Assembly (NCBI GenBank): GCA_028228615.1
Contig: JAOJBS010000003.1
Location: 88,463-152,462, forward strand
Direction of reading: 5' to 3'
Source: UBA4421 sp028228615
GTDB taxonomy: Bacteria > Pseudomonadota > Gammaproteobacteria > Pseudomonadales > Azotimanducaceae
Length of the DNA: 64,000 nt
Shown here: piece after piece, positions 27,498-36,732 of the stretch
Numbering within the stretch: position 1 is the first letter of the stretch
How the letters are laid out: each line of letters opens with the position of its first letter
Position numbers and translations under genes: made by a program
The notes under the pieces: generated by a model
The model's input: only the letters and a program-made list of their open reading frames with translations
Told to the model about the DNA's origin: nothing
Databases searched by the model: none

Positions 27498-27585
27498 GGT
27501 AGAAAGGTAGAAAGGTAGAAAGGTAGAAAGGTAGAAAGGTAGAAAGGTAGAAAGGTAGAAAGGTAGAAAGGTAGAAAGGTAGAAA
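27498..27585. repeat. Eleven perfect tandem copies of GGTAGAAA
   Basis: The 8-base unit GGTAGAAA occurs 11 times without interruption or error over 88 bases, between the convergent aldehyde dehydrogenase and amidohydrolase genes. The unit length is not a multiple of three, but no gene crosses it. Perfect arrays of this kind vary in copy number by slippage, so it is a strain marker. Confidence 0.97.
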
Positions 27586-27676
27586 GACTAAGAGGTGACC
27601 GAAGAATTACCAACAGTCACCCCATGCTAGACGCAGTACCAAAATATCCGTTAGAAAAAAATCGGCAAGGCCCGTT

Positions 27677-29464
27677 CTAACGTGCGTAACGCACCTGCCC
27701 AGCAACAATAGTCATATCCACCTCGGTATTGGCAATCTGCGCTTCATCAACACTGAGGATATTTTGCGACAACACCACAATGTCCGCCAACTTGCCCGGC
27801 GTTAGCGAGCCTTTATGCGCCTCTTCAAAGGCAGCATAGGCGTTGTTAATAGTATAGCTCGCCAGCGCTTCTGCTCGGGTCATAGCTTGCTCTGGATGAA
27901 ATTTTTCTCCGCTCTTGGTCATGCGAGATACCGACGCATAAAACGAGGCAATGGGATCAATGGCCTCCACTGGCACATCTGTGCCGTTAGCTACAATCGC
28001 ACCCGTATCGATTAAGTCTCGCCAAGGATAGGAGGTGAGTTTAGTGCGTTCTTCGCCTAATCGTGACGGCACCCACGGACCATCCGAAGTGCAATGCACG
28101 CCCTGTATTGCTGCAATAACTCCTAACTCGCCAAACCTAGGCACGTCTAAGGGATCTATATGTTGAGCGTGTTCTACGCGCCAGCGCAAATCCTGAACCG
28201 AGTCTTGAGAGAGGTTTGCAACCGGTTCATCTACAGTGTTTAGCGCAGTAGTGAATGCGCGTTGATACAGATCCAAAGTTTCGCGGTTGGCTCTGTCGCC
28301 AATGGCGTGGGTATTCACTTGATAACCGTACTTCATCGCCAACCGCGCGGTCTCCTCAATGTCCTCAACCGATTCCAAAACCAACCCTGAAGTGCTTGGC
28401 AGATCTACATAAGGCTCTAACAGCCAGGCACCATGAGCGCCAAGAGCGCCATCAAGCTGGCGTTTGATAGAACGAACCGTAAGAAAATCGTTTTCCTCAG
28501 CAGGCATTAAGTAGGCTGGAAGAAGCTTTTCCATTTGCGCGTTACTTTCCCCGCGCACCATGACATACAATCTGATGGGCAACGCACCTTCACTCTCTAA
28601 TTGCTTAAAAAAATCTATCGTTGCAAAGTCAGCACCTGCGTCTTGGAAGGAGGTCACACCGTTAGCAAGGGCTTCGGAGCTTGCCAGAAAAACTTGCTCA
28701 CGCTTAAGTCGCTCGACCTCTTCGTCACTGCGCTGTGATTCATATTCAGCACCGACACTGGCCACTAATCGCTGTGCCGTTTCACGCAACAATCCTGTCG
28801 CGCGGCCATTCTCAGCGCGGACAATTGTGCCGCCCTCTGGGTCTGCTGTGGCATCAGTGATGCCAGCGGCTCGCAGCGCAGCATCGTTAGCGAACGCGGC
28901 ATGACCGCTGGCGTGACCCAACAACACGGGGTTATTGGGCGATATAAGATTGAGCGTGGTGTTCAAAGGCACACCGTCGATGGCATCCTCAGGAATCTGC
29001 TCCCACTTATCTTGGTGCCAGCCGCGACCAAAAATCCATTCGCCAGGCTCCGCGCTGTCAACGGCAGCCGCCACACGGCTGACAGCCTGTTGCCAGTTGG
29101 TAATATTCGTCAGATCGAGTATTTGTTTAGCGCGGCCCAAGCTCATAAAGTGGCCGTGGCCCTCTATAAAGCCTGGCGTGGCCATGCGCCCGGCTAAGTC
29201 AATCACTTGGGTATCTGCATTAATATAGGCGCTGATTTCTTCGTTGCTGCCCACAGCGATTATTTCGTGCCCCGCAACCGCAATGGCCTGAACATTGCCA
29301 ATGGCCTCATCAACCGTTGCAACCACACCATTTTGCAAAACCATATCGGCGAAAACAGTGGGCGGCGTTTGCGTTTTGCTTGGTGCATCACAGCCGCCCA
29401 GCAACATAGTCAAAATAGCCACGCTCATTAACGAGAAAAAATACTTCGAAAACAAAAAACCCAT
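27677..29464 (-). CDS. Amidohydrolase family lipoprotein (YtcJ-like)
   Basis: This 595-residue metal-dependent amidohydrolase of the YtcJ/D-aminoacylase-like group has MATPGFIEGHGHF (first metal-binding HxH), a central lysine/histidine region DGALGAHGAWLLEPY, HAIGDRANRETLD and RVEHAQHIDP, with the late aspartate in VANGTDVPVEAI. The start at ATG 29464 is set by GGAGAG and by the lipoprotein signal MGFLFSKYFFSLMSVAILTMLLGGC; the alternative ATG at 29509 has no such site. The protein is therefore probably anchored in the periplasm. The substrate is unknown. It is about 60 bases from the readthrough end of the LCAT-like gene on the same strand. Confidence 0.9.
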   Translation of the reverse strand: MGFLFSKYFFSLMSVAILTMLLGGCDAPSKTQTPPTVFADMVLQNGVVATVDEAIGNVQAIAVAGHEIIAVGSNEEISAYINADTQVIDLAGRMATPGFIEGHGHFMSLGRAKQILDLTNITNWQQAVSRVAAAVDSAEPGEWIFGRGWHQDKWEQIPEDAIDGVPLNTTLNLISPNNPVLLGHASGHAAFANDAALRAAGITDATADPEGGTIVRAENGRATGLLRETAQRLVASVGAEYESQRSDEEVERLKREQVFLASSEALANGVTSFQDAGADFATIDFFKQLESEGALPIRLYVMVRGESNAQMEKLLPAYLMPAEENDFLTVRSIKRQLDGALGAHGAWLLEPYVDLPSTSGLVLESVEDIEETARLAMKYGYQVNTHAIGDRANRETLDLYQRAFTTALNTVDEPVANLSQDSVQDLRWRVEHAQHIDPLDVPRFGELGVIAAIQGVHCTSDGPWVPSRLGEERTKLTSYPWRDLIDTGAIVANGTDVPVEAIDPIASFYASVSRMTKSGEKFHPEQAMTRAEALASYTINNAYAAFEEAHKGSLTPGKLADIVVLSQNILSVDEAQIANTEVDMTIVAGQVRYAR

Positions 29465-29524
29465 GCAACACTCTCCAGATCGACTATGGCGAATAGACAA
29501 GCTACCCATTCAGAATTTGCTAAT

Positions 29525-29752
29525 TTACCTTAACGTATGGTCTTTATATAGCTCCCAAGGGCGCGCCCTTGTCAGTAAAACATCTAGCAAATTGGCTTGA
29601 AAATGCCGATTACCCGTTAACGTAAAATGTTTCGCACAAAGCAAAAAACTATACGCCAGCGGAAAATAGGAAAATTTGTGCCGTGGCATATTAGGAGACA
29701 GTGCGTCCCGAGCCAGCAGCGACGGCTTGGTAACCGTGCTGTCGCCTGGGTC
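29525..29752 (-). pseudogene. In-frame C-terminal extension of the LCAT-like lipase beyond TAG
   Basis: Directly after the TAG at 29753-29755 the same frame stays open for 75 codons to TAA 29525-29527. It encodes DPGDSTVTKPSLLARDALSP, then PRHKFSYFPLAYSFLLCAKH and NRHFQANLLDVLL. GDSTV matches the acid-residue motif of LCAT-like lipases and the histidines fit the late catalytic His region, both missing from the upstream product. It therefore reads as the true C terminus separated by an amber codon: a nonsense mutation, natural readthrough or a base error. Confidence 0.75.
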
Positions 29753-30979
29753 CTACATCAGATCTTGATAATCGACGCCGGGCACCTTAGAGCGAATTTG
29801 CTTTGGACTAAACCTCACAACTCGCTTACCCGCACGATCATTTTCAACCACCCAACGCGACGGTGTCGCCGCGCAGTTACCACCAAACACCACCAATTTA
29901 ACAGGTGGTTCTGCAGCTTCACTACATTCGCTTTTACGCTCATCATAATTTGGACAAACCGTGAGCGCCCAACTGAACCTTCGTGCACGCTCAGCATTAC
30001 GCGCGAAATGCTCTGTGAGCCGGTGGTAATAATCTGCGCCCTTTGTTTCAACAACTCTTTTACGTACCTGAGGCGCAAAAACATTCCAGCCGAGTTCGCG
30101 CCAGATTGCGGCATCAAATTGGTCAATATCTAAGCGCTGACCTGAGGTGTAGTAAAGCCAATCTACAATCCGATGAGGAAACAACTGATAGGTGCTGGGC
30201 ATGGTGGCCACAACTTCTTCTGGAATTCTTCTTAAGCCGACAATCTGGCCGCGAATGAACCCTTCAATGGCAGAAACCGAACCCAAATTCGGAGTGCCTA
30301 ACAAAATCATTTTGTTGATGGCTTCGGCGCCAGCCCATGTGACATTTAAGTCATTATCTTGCAGCACATCTTTATTGCCGAAGCGCAAATAGTAGCGAGC
30401 CATCAGCCCGCCCATACTGTAGGCGATAACATCTACTTTAAGTTTCGGGCTGGCATAGTCCTCACGAATAGTCTGAATAAATTGGTGCAGCTTCTTAACC
30501 GTACGCACATTGTCTTGACGCCAATCATAGTCAAATACATATAACCTACGTTGACCAGGGCTTGGACGCCCGACCCCCAACACGGCTCTTTCGTAACCTG
30601 CGTAATGCTCTAGCACGCGCAATAGTTCGCCGTAAAAATCCACGCCCAGTTTGCTCTCGGCAATACCCGCTGAAACCAAACTTGGTTGACGTGAATTATC
30701 CAAATCGAAATCTAAAACCAAATCCGGATACTTGCCCCAAGCAACATCAAACGCTGATCCGGGCCAAACTTCTTTACCCGTCTGAGTGTCCACCAAGCGG
30801 CTACCCAGCAAGCCAGGAATAATGATCACGGGCGGGTATATTTCATCACTACCCTGAGTGTCTGAGACGCCCAAATAGAGCGCTGCAAAATTGGGCGACA
30901 GCACTCTGCAACCGCTTATCGCAAAAATACAAAAGCAGATCGCTAATATCCTGCAAACTCTCGTTTTTCCGGCAATCAT
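29753..30979 (-). CDS. LCAT-like alpha/beta-hydrolase lipoprotein, ends at in-frame TAG
   Basis: This reading frame gives 408 residues of a lecithin:cholesterol acyltransferase-like alpha/beta hydrolase, a family of phospholipases and acyltransferases. It begins with a lipoprotein signal ending FAISGC, then the oxyanion region PPVIIIPGLLGSRL, and the nucleophile in DVIAYSMGGLMARYYLR (AxSxG form). The start at ATG 30979 follows GGAG; the GTG five codons upstream is less likely. The product stops at TAG 29753-29755 before the usual Asp motif and catalytic His, which are found in frame downstream. As it stands, the product lacks two members of the triad and may be inactive unless the TAG is read through. 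It is probably periplasmic. Confidence 0.85.
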   Translation of the reverse strand: MIAGKTRVCRILAICFCIFAISGCRVLSPNFAALYLGVSDTQGSDEIYPPVIIIPGLLGSRLVDTQTGKEVWPGSAFDVAWGKYPDLVLDFDLDNSRQPSLVSAGIAESKLGVDFYGELLRVLEHYAGYERAVLGVGRPSPGQRRLYVFDYDWRQDNVRTVKKLHQFIQTIREDYASPKLKVDVIAYSMGGLMARYYLRFGNKDVLQDNDLNVTWAGAEAINKMILLGTPNLGSVSAIEGFIRGQIVGLRRIPEEVVATMPSTYQLFPHRIVDWLYYTSGQRLDIDQFDAAIWRELGWNVFAPQVRKRVVETKGADYYHRLTEHFARNAERARRFSWALTVCPNYDERKSECSEAAEPPVKLVVFGGNCAATPSRWVVENDRAGKRVVRFSPKQIRSKVPGVDYQDLM

Positions 30980-31263
30980 TAAGTACGTCTCCACATTGTC
31001 TTTAACCCTGTGGAGGAAGAGGACGACACATTCCTTCTTTCAGGTTGTTCTCGTAGGTTCTTTTTGTAAGTTCCCTTTGCCGCGTCTGAGCAACAAAGAA
31101 GACAACATGGAACGATGAAGACGTATCAAACAGCGAAATCAGACATATGGTTATATAAAGCCTACTTAACGTCATCAAAGCTTATGGATTTGTCTGGCCA
31201 CAAATTTCTGCGACAATTTCCTGAATTCGGGCCAGCAAATAGAAAGTAAAAGCGGTGACATCT

Positions 31264-32205
31264 ATGCAAAGCAACGCAAGCAAAAAAGAAGACAAAAATA
31301 AAGGCCGCTTGTCTGGTATGAACAGTAGCGGACATAAATTTTTTTGGATCATCTGTGCATATCTTTGCGCCCTAGGCGCCGGGCTCTTGATCATTGCCTA
31401 CACACCCACCCAGTCACCCCTGCTACAAGCTGCCTTTGCAGATATCGCGGCAACCATTGTCATATTCGCGTTCTCAAGCGTGTTCCGGAACTCCAGTTTT
31501 TACGACCCGTATTGGTCAGTGGCGCCGCCGCTGCTAATGACTTTTTGGCTGATCAGCTATGACGTGTTTGATGCAAGATTGGCTCTCATATTATTGCTCA
31601 CTACGCTCTGGGCTATTCGCCTGACGCATAATTGGGCCAGAGGTTGGCAAGGGCTGGAACACGTAGATTGGCGTTACGTAGATTTGCGAACAAAGACTGG
31701 CCTATTTTTTCCCATTGTAGATTTTCTGGGCATTCAAATGTTTCCCACGGTGCTGGTGTTTATCGGCTGCCTACCCTTCTGGCTATTAGCGAGCCAAACA
31801 GGCAGTACAGCCAACAGTACAGCTACACTTACGCCTGCGGATCTAATTTGGTTGCTAATTGGCTTCAGCGCACTGTGGCTAGAGTTCCGTGCGGACAATG
31901 TATTGAGGGCGTTTCGCCAAAACCCAGACAATGCACAGCAAGTACTGGACTACGATGTTTGGAGCTGGTGCCGACACCCAAATTATTTGGGCGAGATAGG
32001 CTTTTGGTTAGCCTTGGCGATAGCCGGATACATAGGGTCAGGCTCGCTTTATGCCTGGGCTGGGTTCGTTGCAATGGTCATATTATTCATTGGCATTAGT
32101 ATTCCTATGATCGACAAGAGACAGCTAGGTAACAAAAGCAAGTACGCCGGCTATCATGAGCGGGTACCCAGCCTAATTCCCAGAATGACACGAGCAAAGG
32201 AATAG
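31264..32205 (+). CDS. DUF1295 membrane protein (steroid 5-alpha reductase-like fold)
   Basis: This 313-residue polytopic inner-membrane protein belongs to DUF1295, related to steroid 5-alpha-reductases and isoprenylcysteine methyltransferases. About seven hydrophobic segments are visible, including FFWIICAYLCALGAGLLIIAY and a later YAWAGFVAMVILFIGIS. The family signature is near the end: DVWSWCRHPNYLGEIGFWLA, a cofactor-binding region shared with NADPH-dependent reductases. FYDPYWSVAPP and RLTHNWARGWQGLEHVDWRY are also characteristic. The substrate is unknown. ATG 31264 is preferred, with GTG 31255 possible. It is divergent from the LCAT-like gene. Confidence 0.9.
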   Translation: MQSNASKKEDKNKGRLSGMNSSGHKFFWIICAYLCALGAGLLIIAYTPTQSPLLQAAFADIAATIVIFAFSSVFRNSSFYDPYWSVAPPLLMTFWLISYDVFDARLALILLLTTLWAIRLTHNWARGWQGLEHVDWRYVDLRTKTGLFFPIVDFLGIQMFPTVLVFIGCLPFWLLASQTGSTANSTATLTPADLIWLLIGFSALWLEFRADNVLRAFRQNPDNAQQVLDYDVWSWCRHPNYLGEIGFWLALAIAGYIGSGSLYAWAGFVAMVILFIGISIPMIDKRQLGNKSKYAGYHERVPSLIPRMTRAKE

Positions 32206-32269
32206 TAGGGGCGCGCAGCAAAGAACGGTGCGCGGCACGCAAAGAAGACTGCGCGGCGCCAAAAAGCAC

Positions 32270-32315
32270 AAAAAAAGGCCGAGAACGCCAAAGCTAGAAC
32301 GGCAATTCTCGGCCT
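32270..32315 (-). terminator. Rho-independent terminator of the BVMO gene
   Basis: AGGCCGAGAA (32276-32285) pairs with TTCTCGGCCT (32306-32315), with a further GCC/GGC inside. Read on the minus strand it runs into seven Ts (complement of 32270-32276). It lies about 95 bases after the monooxygenase stop. Confidence 0.85.
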
Positions 32316-32409
32316 ACACTCTTCGAGGCTCTTGCAAGCACCCCTCTTTTCAACCGCTCCTGTTTTCAATCGCTCTTGTTTTAAATGAGGGGTTAACCGG
32401 AAAGCTGCA

Positions 32410-34218
32410 CTACTTCAGCTCTAGCCCCTGCAGGGTGCCCTCTTCGCGCCAAGCATCCAACAACTTAAAGAACTTCACAGGTCCAGCACCATAAGCGCCA
32501 TTTTGCACGCTTTCGGGGTTGGGTTTGCCCTCGTTGTTGTAGTAACCGGGTGTACAACTGGCTTGAAAGCTCTCACTGAGTCGCGACATTTTAACAATTT
32601 CCTGCACCCAAGCCGCTTCGGCTTCCGCTGATACCTCAACAGTTTCGGCATTAGCCTCTGCGCAGCGATTCATTATGTAGGCAATATGTTTGGCTTGTTC
32701 ATTCATCGCGTGAGGAAAACTAACGGTAAAGCCAGACTGCGCGCTACTGATAATAAAGCAGTTAGGGAAGCCTCGAGTTTGCAGGCCGTGCAGCGTAGAT
32801 ATGCCTTGCTGCCACTTGTCCTTCAGGCTCAAACCATTGCGGCCAATTAAGTCGTAGCCTGAGCGTCGAGTATACTCAGTGCCCACCTCAAAGCCGGTAG
32901 CGAAGACAATGCAGTCCAACTCAATTTCTACACCGTTGGCAACAATGCCTTTCTCAGTGATTCTGTCAATTCCTTGGCCTTGAGTATCAACCAAATGCAC
33001 ACCGGGTAGGTTAAACGCTTCTAAATATTCATCATTGAAACAAGGGCGTTTACAAAACTGGCGATAATAGGGCTTCAAAGATTCTGCGGTATTGGGATCA
33101 TTTACCAACTCTTCAGCTCTGGCGCGAACTTGCTCCATTTTCTGAAAATCTGCCAGCTCCATTTTCTCAGCAATTTCTTCAGGCGAGAGGCGTGCTCCCC
33201 CCTTAAAATTAACCATGGAACCTAAGTTACGAATGATTTCAGTCCAACCATCGTTCACCATGTCCACATCAGCAAACCCGCCAGAAACTAGAGTGTTGAA
33301 GTTATCCATGCGCTCTTGCTGCCAACCGGGCTTTAGGCTTGCCGCCCATTCCGGGTCAGTGGGTCGGTTTGCGCGAACATCGACAGAAGACGGCGTGCGC
33401 TGAAAAACATAAAGCTCGTCAGCACCTTTAGCTAAGTGGGGGACACACTGAATTGCGGTAGCACCCGTACCAATCACGCCAACTCTCTTGCCTTTAAGGC
33501 CGGTTAAGTTACCTTCTGGGCCACCACCGGTGTAATTGTAATCCCAGCGACTGGTGTGAAACGTGTGGCCTTTATAGTCACCAATACCTTCAATGCCAGG
33601 CAGTTTTGGTCGATTCAATGGACCATTGGCCATCACCACGTAACGCGCGCGCATGCGATCGCCTCTGTTGGTTTTCACCGTCCATAATTTGGCCGCCTCA
33701 TCCCACTCAAGACCTTGCACTTCGGTTTGAAAACACGCGTGCTCGTAGAGGTTGAATTTTTCGCCAATTGCCTTGCTGTGAGCAAGGATTTCCGGCGCGT
33801 GGGTGTATTTTTCTTTGGGCACAAAGTTCAATTCTTCGCACAGCGGCAGGTAGACATAGGATTCAACATCGCAAGCCGCACCTGGATATCTGTTCCAATA
33901 CCATGTGCCGCCAAAGTCACCACCTTTTTCAATGATTCGGACACTGCCCACACCGGCTTCAGTTAAACGCGCCCCGGACAACAAACCACCAAAACCGCCG
34001 CCAATCACAATGACATCTACTTGGTCTTCTAATGGCGCTCTAGAGAACCCAGATTCAATATAGGGGTCGTCTACATAGTGGGAAAAATCTCCTACTACCT
34101 CTTGATATTGCGCGCTGCCATCACTGCGCAAGCGCTTGTCTCTCTCGACCCGATATTTTTCTCTCAACGCATCAGGGTCAAAACCCAATTCATTTACAGC
34201 AGAATTCTCACTAGACAC
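32410..34218 (-). CDS. Baeyer-Villiger-type flavin monooxygenase
   Basis: This 602-residue flavoprotein matches the cyclohexanone-monooxygenase-like class I BVMO group. It has the FAD-binding VDVIVIGGGFGGLLSGARL, the NADP-binding GKRVGVIGTGATAIQCVP, and between them the BVMO fingerprint YKGHTFHTSRWD, in which the last residue is D rather than P, as in many members. Tail motifs such as FATGFEVGTEYTRR are present. Translation starts at GTG 34218, preceded by GGAG ten bases upstream; a longer frame to 34296 has no ribosome site. It would insert oxygen into ketones to form esters, which suits the steroid or terpenoid-degrading look of the neighbourhood (inference). It ends in a clear terminator. 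Confidence 0.92.
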   Translation of the reverse strand: MSSENSAVNELGFDPDALREKYRVERDKRLRSDGSAQYQEVVGDFSHYVDDPYIESGFSRAPLEDQVDVIVIGGGFGGLLSGARLTEAGVGSVRIIEKGGDFGGTWYWNRYPGAACDVESYVYLPLCEELNFVPKEKYTHAPEILAHSKAIGEKFNLYEHACFQTEVQGLEWDEAAKLWTVKTNRGDRMRARYVVMANGPLNRPKLPGIEGIGDYKGHTFHTSRWDYNYTGGGPEGNLTGLKGKRVGVIGTGATAIQCVPHLAKGADELYVFQRTPSSVDVRANRPTDPEWAASLKPGWQQERMDNFNTLVSGGFADVDMVNDGWTEIIRNLGSMVNFKGGARLSPEEIAEKMELADFQKMEQVRARAEELVNDPNTAESLKPYYRQFCKRPCFNDEYLEAFNLPGVHLVDTQGQGIDRITEKGIVANGVEIELDCIVFATGFEVGTEYTRRSGYDLIGRNGLSLKDKWQQGISTLHGLQTRGFPNCFIISSAQSGFTVSFPHAMNEQAKHIAYIMNRCAEANAETVEVSAEAEAAWVQEIVKMSRLSESFQASCTPGYYNNEGKPNPESVQNGAYGAGPVKFFKLLDAWREEGTLQGLELK

Positions 34219-34695
34219 AGTTACTACACTCCTAAATCTCTCAACACATTTACCAATCAGAACACCGAAGCCAAAACACCCACTACTACCCTGCAATTCA
34301 AGCAGTTGAGTAAGAAAATTGGCGCTTCAAACATCACGATCGGTCTACTACATAGCTTGAACACAGTTTGGAAAACCATATCAAAGCAGCCTAAACGGCA
34401 GCAAAAAACAGCCTCATTATAGATGTTTGAAGTTGTAAAAGGATACATGGTCGGGCCTGGAAAAAATCCAGCGTGGGCAGGGTTATAGTATTTTTGCGCG
34501 AGACGAGAGAGCTGCAGGAGGCCTAAAGGGGGCCAAAAGGGGGCCTGAGAAAGGACTAAGAGAGATCAAAGAGAGACCTAGGGAATAAATATATACGCCA
34601 CGGGTGAAAGTGCACTGCACCCAGATTCAACGCCCACTTGTAATAAAGGCGACATAAATGTCGCCTTTATATTTTCGAGCATCAAGCTACACGTA
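34219..34695. other. 477-base intergenic region between BVMO and thiolase genes
   Basis: No gene is supported. It contains purine-rich stretches with AAGGGGGCC in two copies near 34525-34550, and the terminator of the thiolase gene at its right end. Confidence 0.55.
34643..34670 (-). terminator. Terminator after the thiolase gene
   Basis: ATAAAGGCGACAT (34643-34655) and ATGTCGCCTTTAT (34658-34670) form a 13-bp palindromic stem with a tiny loop. It lies 26 bases after the thiolase stop; downstream minus-strand sequence is T-rich (TTATTAC), and the plus side has ATTTTCG, so it may work both ways. Confidence 0.75.
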
Positions 34696-35922
34696 TTACA
34701 TACGTTCGATGATCACTGCGGGGGCCATACCGCCAGCAGCACACATAGTGACCAAGCCAGTAGACTTGTCGCTACGTTCGAGCTCGTCCAAAGCGGTACC
34801 AATCAGCATGGCGCCTGTGGCACCAATTGGGTGGCCCAGCGCAATGGCGCCGCCGTTGACGTTAACCTTACTATGGTCAACACCTAGGTCGCGCATAAAC
34901 TTAACGGGGACCACGGCAAAGGCTTCGTTCACTTCAAACAAGTCAATGTCGCTTAGAGACATTTTTGCTTTGCCCAGTACTTTTTTCGCAGCATCTACAG
35001 GAGCGTTCAAAATATGCTCGGGTGAATGGCCCATATTTGCCATTGCCTTGATCTTAGCCCGAGGCTTTAAACCATGCGCTTTGGCATACTCAGGAGATGC
35101 CAATACCAAGGCGCCAGCGCCATCTACCACGCCAGAAGAACTGCCGGCGTGGTGAACATGCTCTATGTCAAGCCCAGGCCAGTGCTTTGCAACCATTTCA
35201 CGGAAAGTCAGACCTGAATCGTAAAACGGTAGATCCATGAAATTACCGAATACTGGCTGCAGCTTAGCTAAGCTTTCAGCTGTGGTCTGGGGGCGAGGAA
35301 ACTCTTCGTCGTCTAATGCCAACGTGCCGTCGGGGCGATAAACCGGAATTAGACTCTTGGCAAAGGCACCCGCTTGCATGGCTAGTCCAGCCCGGCGCTG
35401 ACTTTCTGCCGAAAACGCGTCTAGCTCTAAGCGGCTAAAGCCTTCTTGAGTAGCAATAATATCTGCTGCAATACCCACATTAGTTTGCGGATGACGGTCA
35501 CGTAAATCTGTATTGTGGGCGTCTAGCGGTGTGGGAAAACCCTCTGCCGCTACGTAGGACATCATTTCAACCCCACCTGCAACAACCAAGTCTTCCATAC
35601 CAGACATGATGCTGGCAGCAGCCATGTTCACAGCAGAGATACCGCCGCCACAAAAGCGATCGAGTGTTACACCAGATGCTTTAATGGAATATCCCGCATC
35701 CAATGCCGACATACGACCAATACAATTACTCTGCTTTTTCACCTGACTGCTGCAGCTGATAATCACGTCATCGATTTCTTCAGTATTAAGGTTATTTCTT
35801 TCAGCAAGTGAACGCAGCACCGTTGAGAGCAGCTTCTGAGGATGCATTTCCCAAAGTGCGCCCTTGCCTTGCTTACCAACACCTCTTGGGGTGCGCGCCG
35901 CGTCAATAATCCATGCTTCCAT
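34696..35922 (-). CDS. Acetyl-CoA acetyltransferase family thiolase
   Basis: This 408-residue thiolase cleaves or condenses acyl-CoAs. The nucleophilic cysteine is C91 in TLDRFCGGG, and the C-terminal motifs NGGAIALGHPIGATGA (His) and CAAGGMAPA (second Cys) are intact; EVNEAFAVV is present too. ATG 35922 is preceded by GGGAG, so the longer GTG start at 35937 is unlikely. The lone setting without acyl-CoA dehydrogenase or hydratase in tandem suggests a peripheral beta-oxidation or ring-cleavage step. A crotonase gene lies 2 kb away on the other strand. Which acyl chain it uses cannot be told. Confidence 0.93.
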   Translation of the reverse strand: MEAWIIDAARTPRGVGKQGKGALWEMHPQKLLSTVLRSLAERNNLNTEEIDDVIISCSSQVKKQSNCIGRMSALDAGYSIKASGVTLDRFCGGGISAVNMAAASIMSGMEDLVVAGGVEMMSYVAAEGFPTPLDAHNTDLRDRHPQTNVGIAADIIATQEGFSRLELDAFSAESQRRAGLAMQAGAFAKSLIPVYRPDGTLALDDEEFPRPQTTAESLAKLQPVFGNFMDLPFYDSGLTFREMVAKHWPGLDIEHVHHAGSSSGVVDGAGALVLASPEYAKAHGLKPRAKIKAMANMGHSPEHILNAPVDAAKKVLGKAKMSLSDIDLFEVNEAFAVVPVKFMRDLGVDHSKVNVNGGAIALGHPIGATGAMLIGTALDELERSDKSTGLVTMCAAGGMAPAVIIERM

Positions 35923-36190
35923 ACTGTGTTCTCCCACTATTTTCTAAAATTCTGAAGTCTAAAATTCTGTATATACTCCGCTGATACAGAGTACTGGATC
36001 CTAAAACCCTGTTGCGCAGGACTCGCAAAATGCAATGCGACCCGCCAACCGAGAGCAGAGATTAGCACAACATTGTGTGAATTCGCTGCTACGGATATCA
36101 GCAAAAAAGATGTCTTTCTTTGATGTATCTTTGTCAACATGATATTGCTAAACAACCTTTTCCAATCTATTTGAATATTGCGAGTGGATT

Positions 36191-36466
36191 ATGCAATCGG
36201 ACCTGAAGAAGATGTTGAAGAAGAACGAGCAGCTCAATCAGCTGGATATGGCGACTGTGGTAAGCCACATTCAGCGTGAAGGCGATGAATGGATCTACAA
36301 CACAATTATGCTTGAGGGCTACGATGTACCCTTTAAGTACTTACGAAAGAAAGCTTATAAAAACCTCAAGGGCGCGCGAGTAAACGTGACCTACTACCCA
36401 GAAACCGAACAGGTTGCCGGAATGGAATTTGAAATTATGAAGGTTGTGCGTATTAAGCGTTCCTAG
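36191..36466 (+). CDS. Small uncharacterised protein, 91 residues
   Basis: This 91-residue charged soluble protein (MQSDLKKMLKKNEQLNQLD, then IQREGDEWIYNTIMLEGYDVPFKYLRKK and ARVNVTYYPETEQVAGMEFEIMKVVRIKRS) has no motif I recognise. The first third looks helical, while the last two thirds look like a small beta domain. There is no signal peptide. GAGTGGA lies just upstream of ATG 36191. It is divergent from the thiolase gene. Codon usage looks like that of its neighbours, and the pattern suggests a conserved gammaproteobacterial small protein of unknown function. Confidence 0.75.
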   Translation: MQSDLKKMLKKNEQLNQLDMATVVSHIQREGDEWIYNTIMLEGYDVPFKYLRKKAYKNLKGARVNVTYYPETEQVAGMEFEIMKVVRIKRS

Positions 36467-36732
36467 GAAGCTAAGCCACTCACGCGCCAAAACAATCCGC
36501 GCAAATGCGCTCGCAGGGCCCTCAAAAGCACGTCCATAAGCACCTCAATAAGCGCCTATGAACGTGCGTTCGAAAGTAATTCTTAAAGCAGCGCTTTCTA
36601 TCACTTGCGCTAAAAGCAACATTAGAGATAGGACTCGCCCTAAACATGTTTGCGCAACAAGTTACAAATTCAACTAGAAGAATATTGAAAAAGTCTCGTA
36701 CACTCAGACCTTTGAAAAACAAGGAGAGTACA

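Noticed and set aside
27498..27585. CRISPR array
   Set aside because: Units are 8 bases with no spacers and there are no cas genes; it is a simple tandem repeat.
29753..29755. TAG as a generally recoded amino acid (pyrrolysine or similar)
   Set aside because: Several clear genes here, such as ahcY and rubrerythrin, end at TAG with normal lengths, so TAG is a normal stop in this genome.
29627..30133. 168-codon plus-strand frame antisense to the LCAT-like gene
   Set aside because: It is a shadow of the well-supported opposite-strand gene and its product has no recognisable domain.
34078..34422. 114-codon plus-strand frame at the start of the BVMO gene
   Set aside because: It is antisense to the BVMO coding region and its leader, with no ribosome site or family resemblance.
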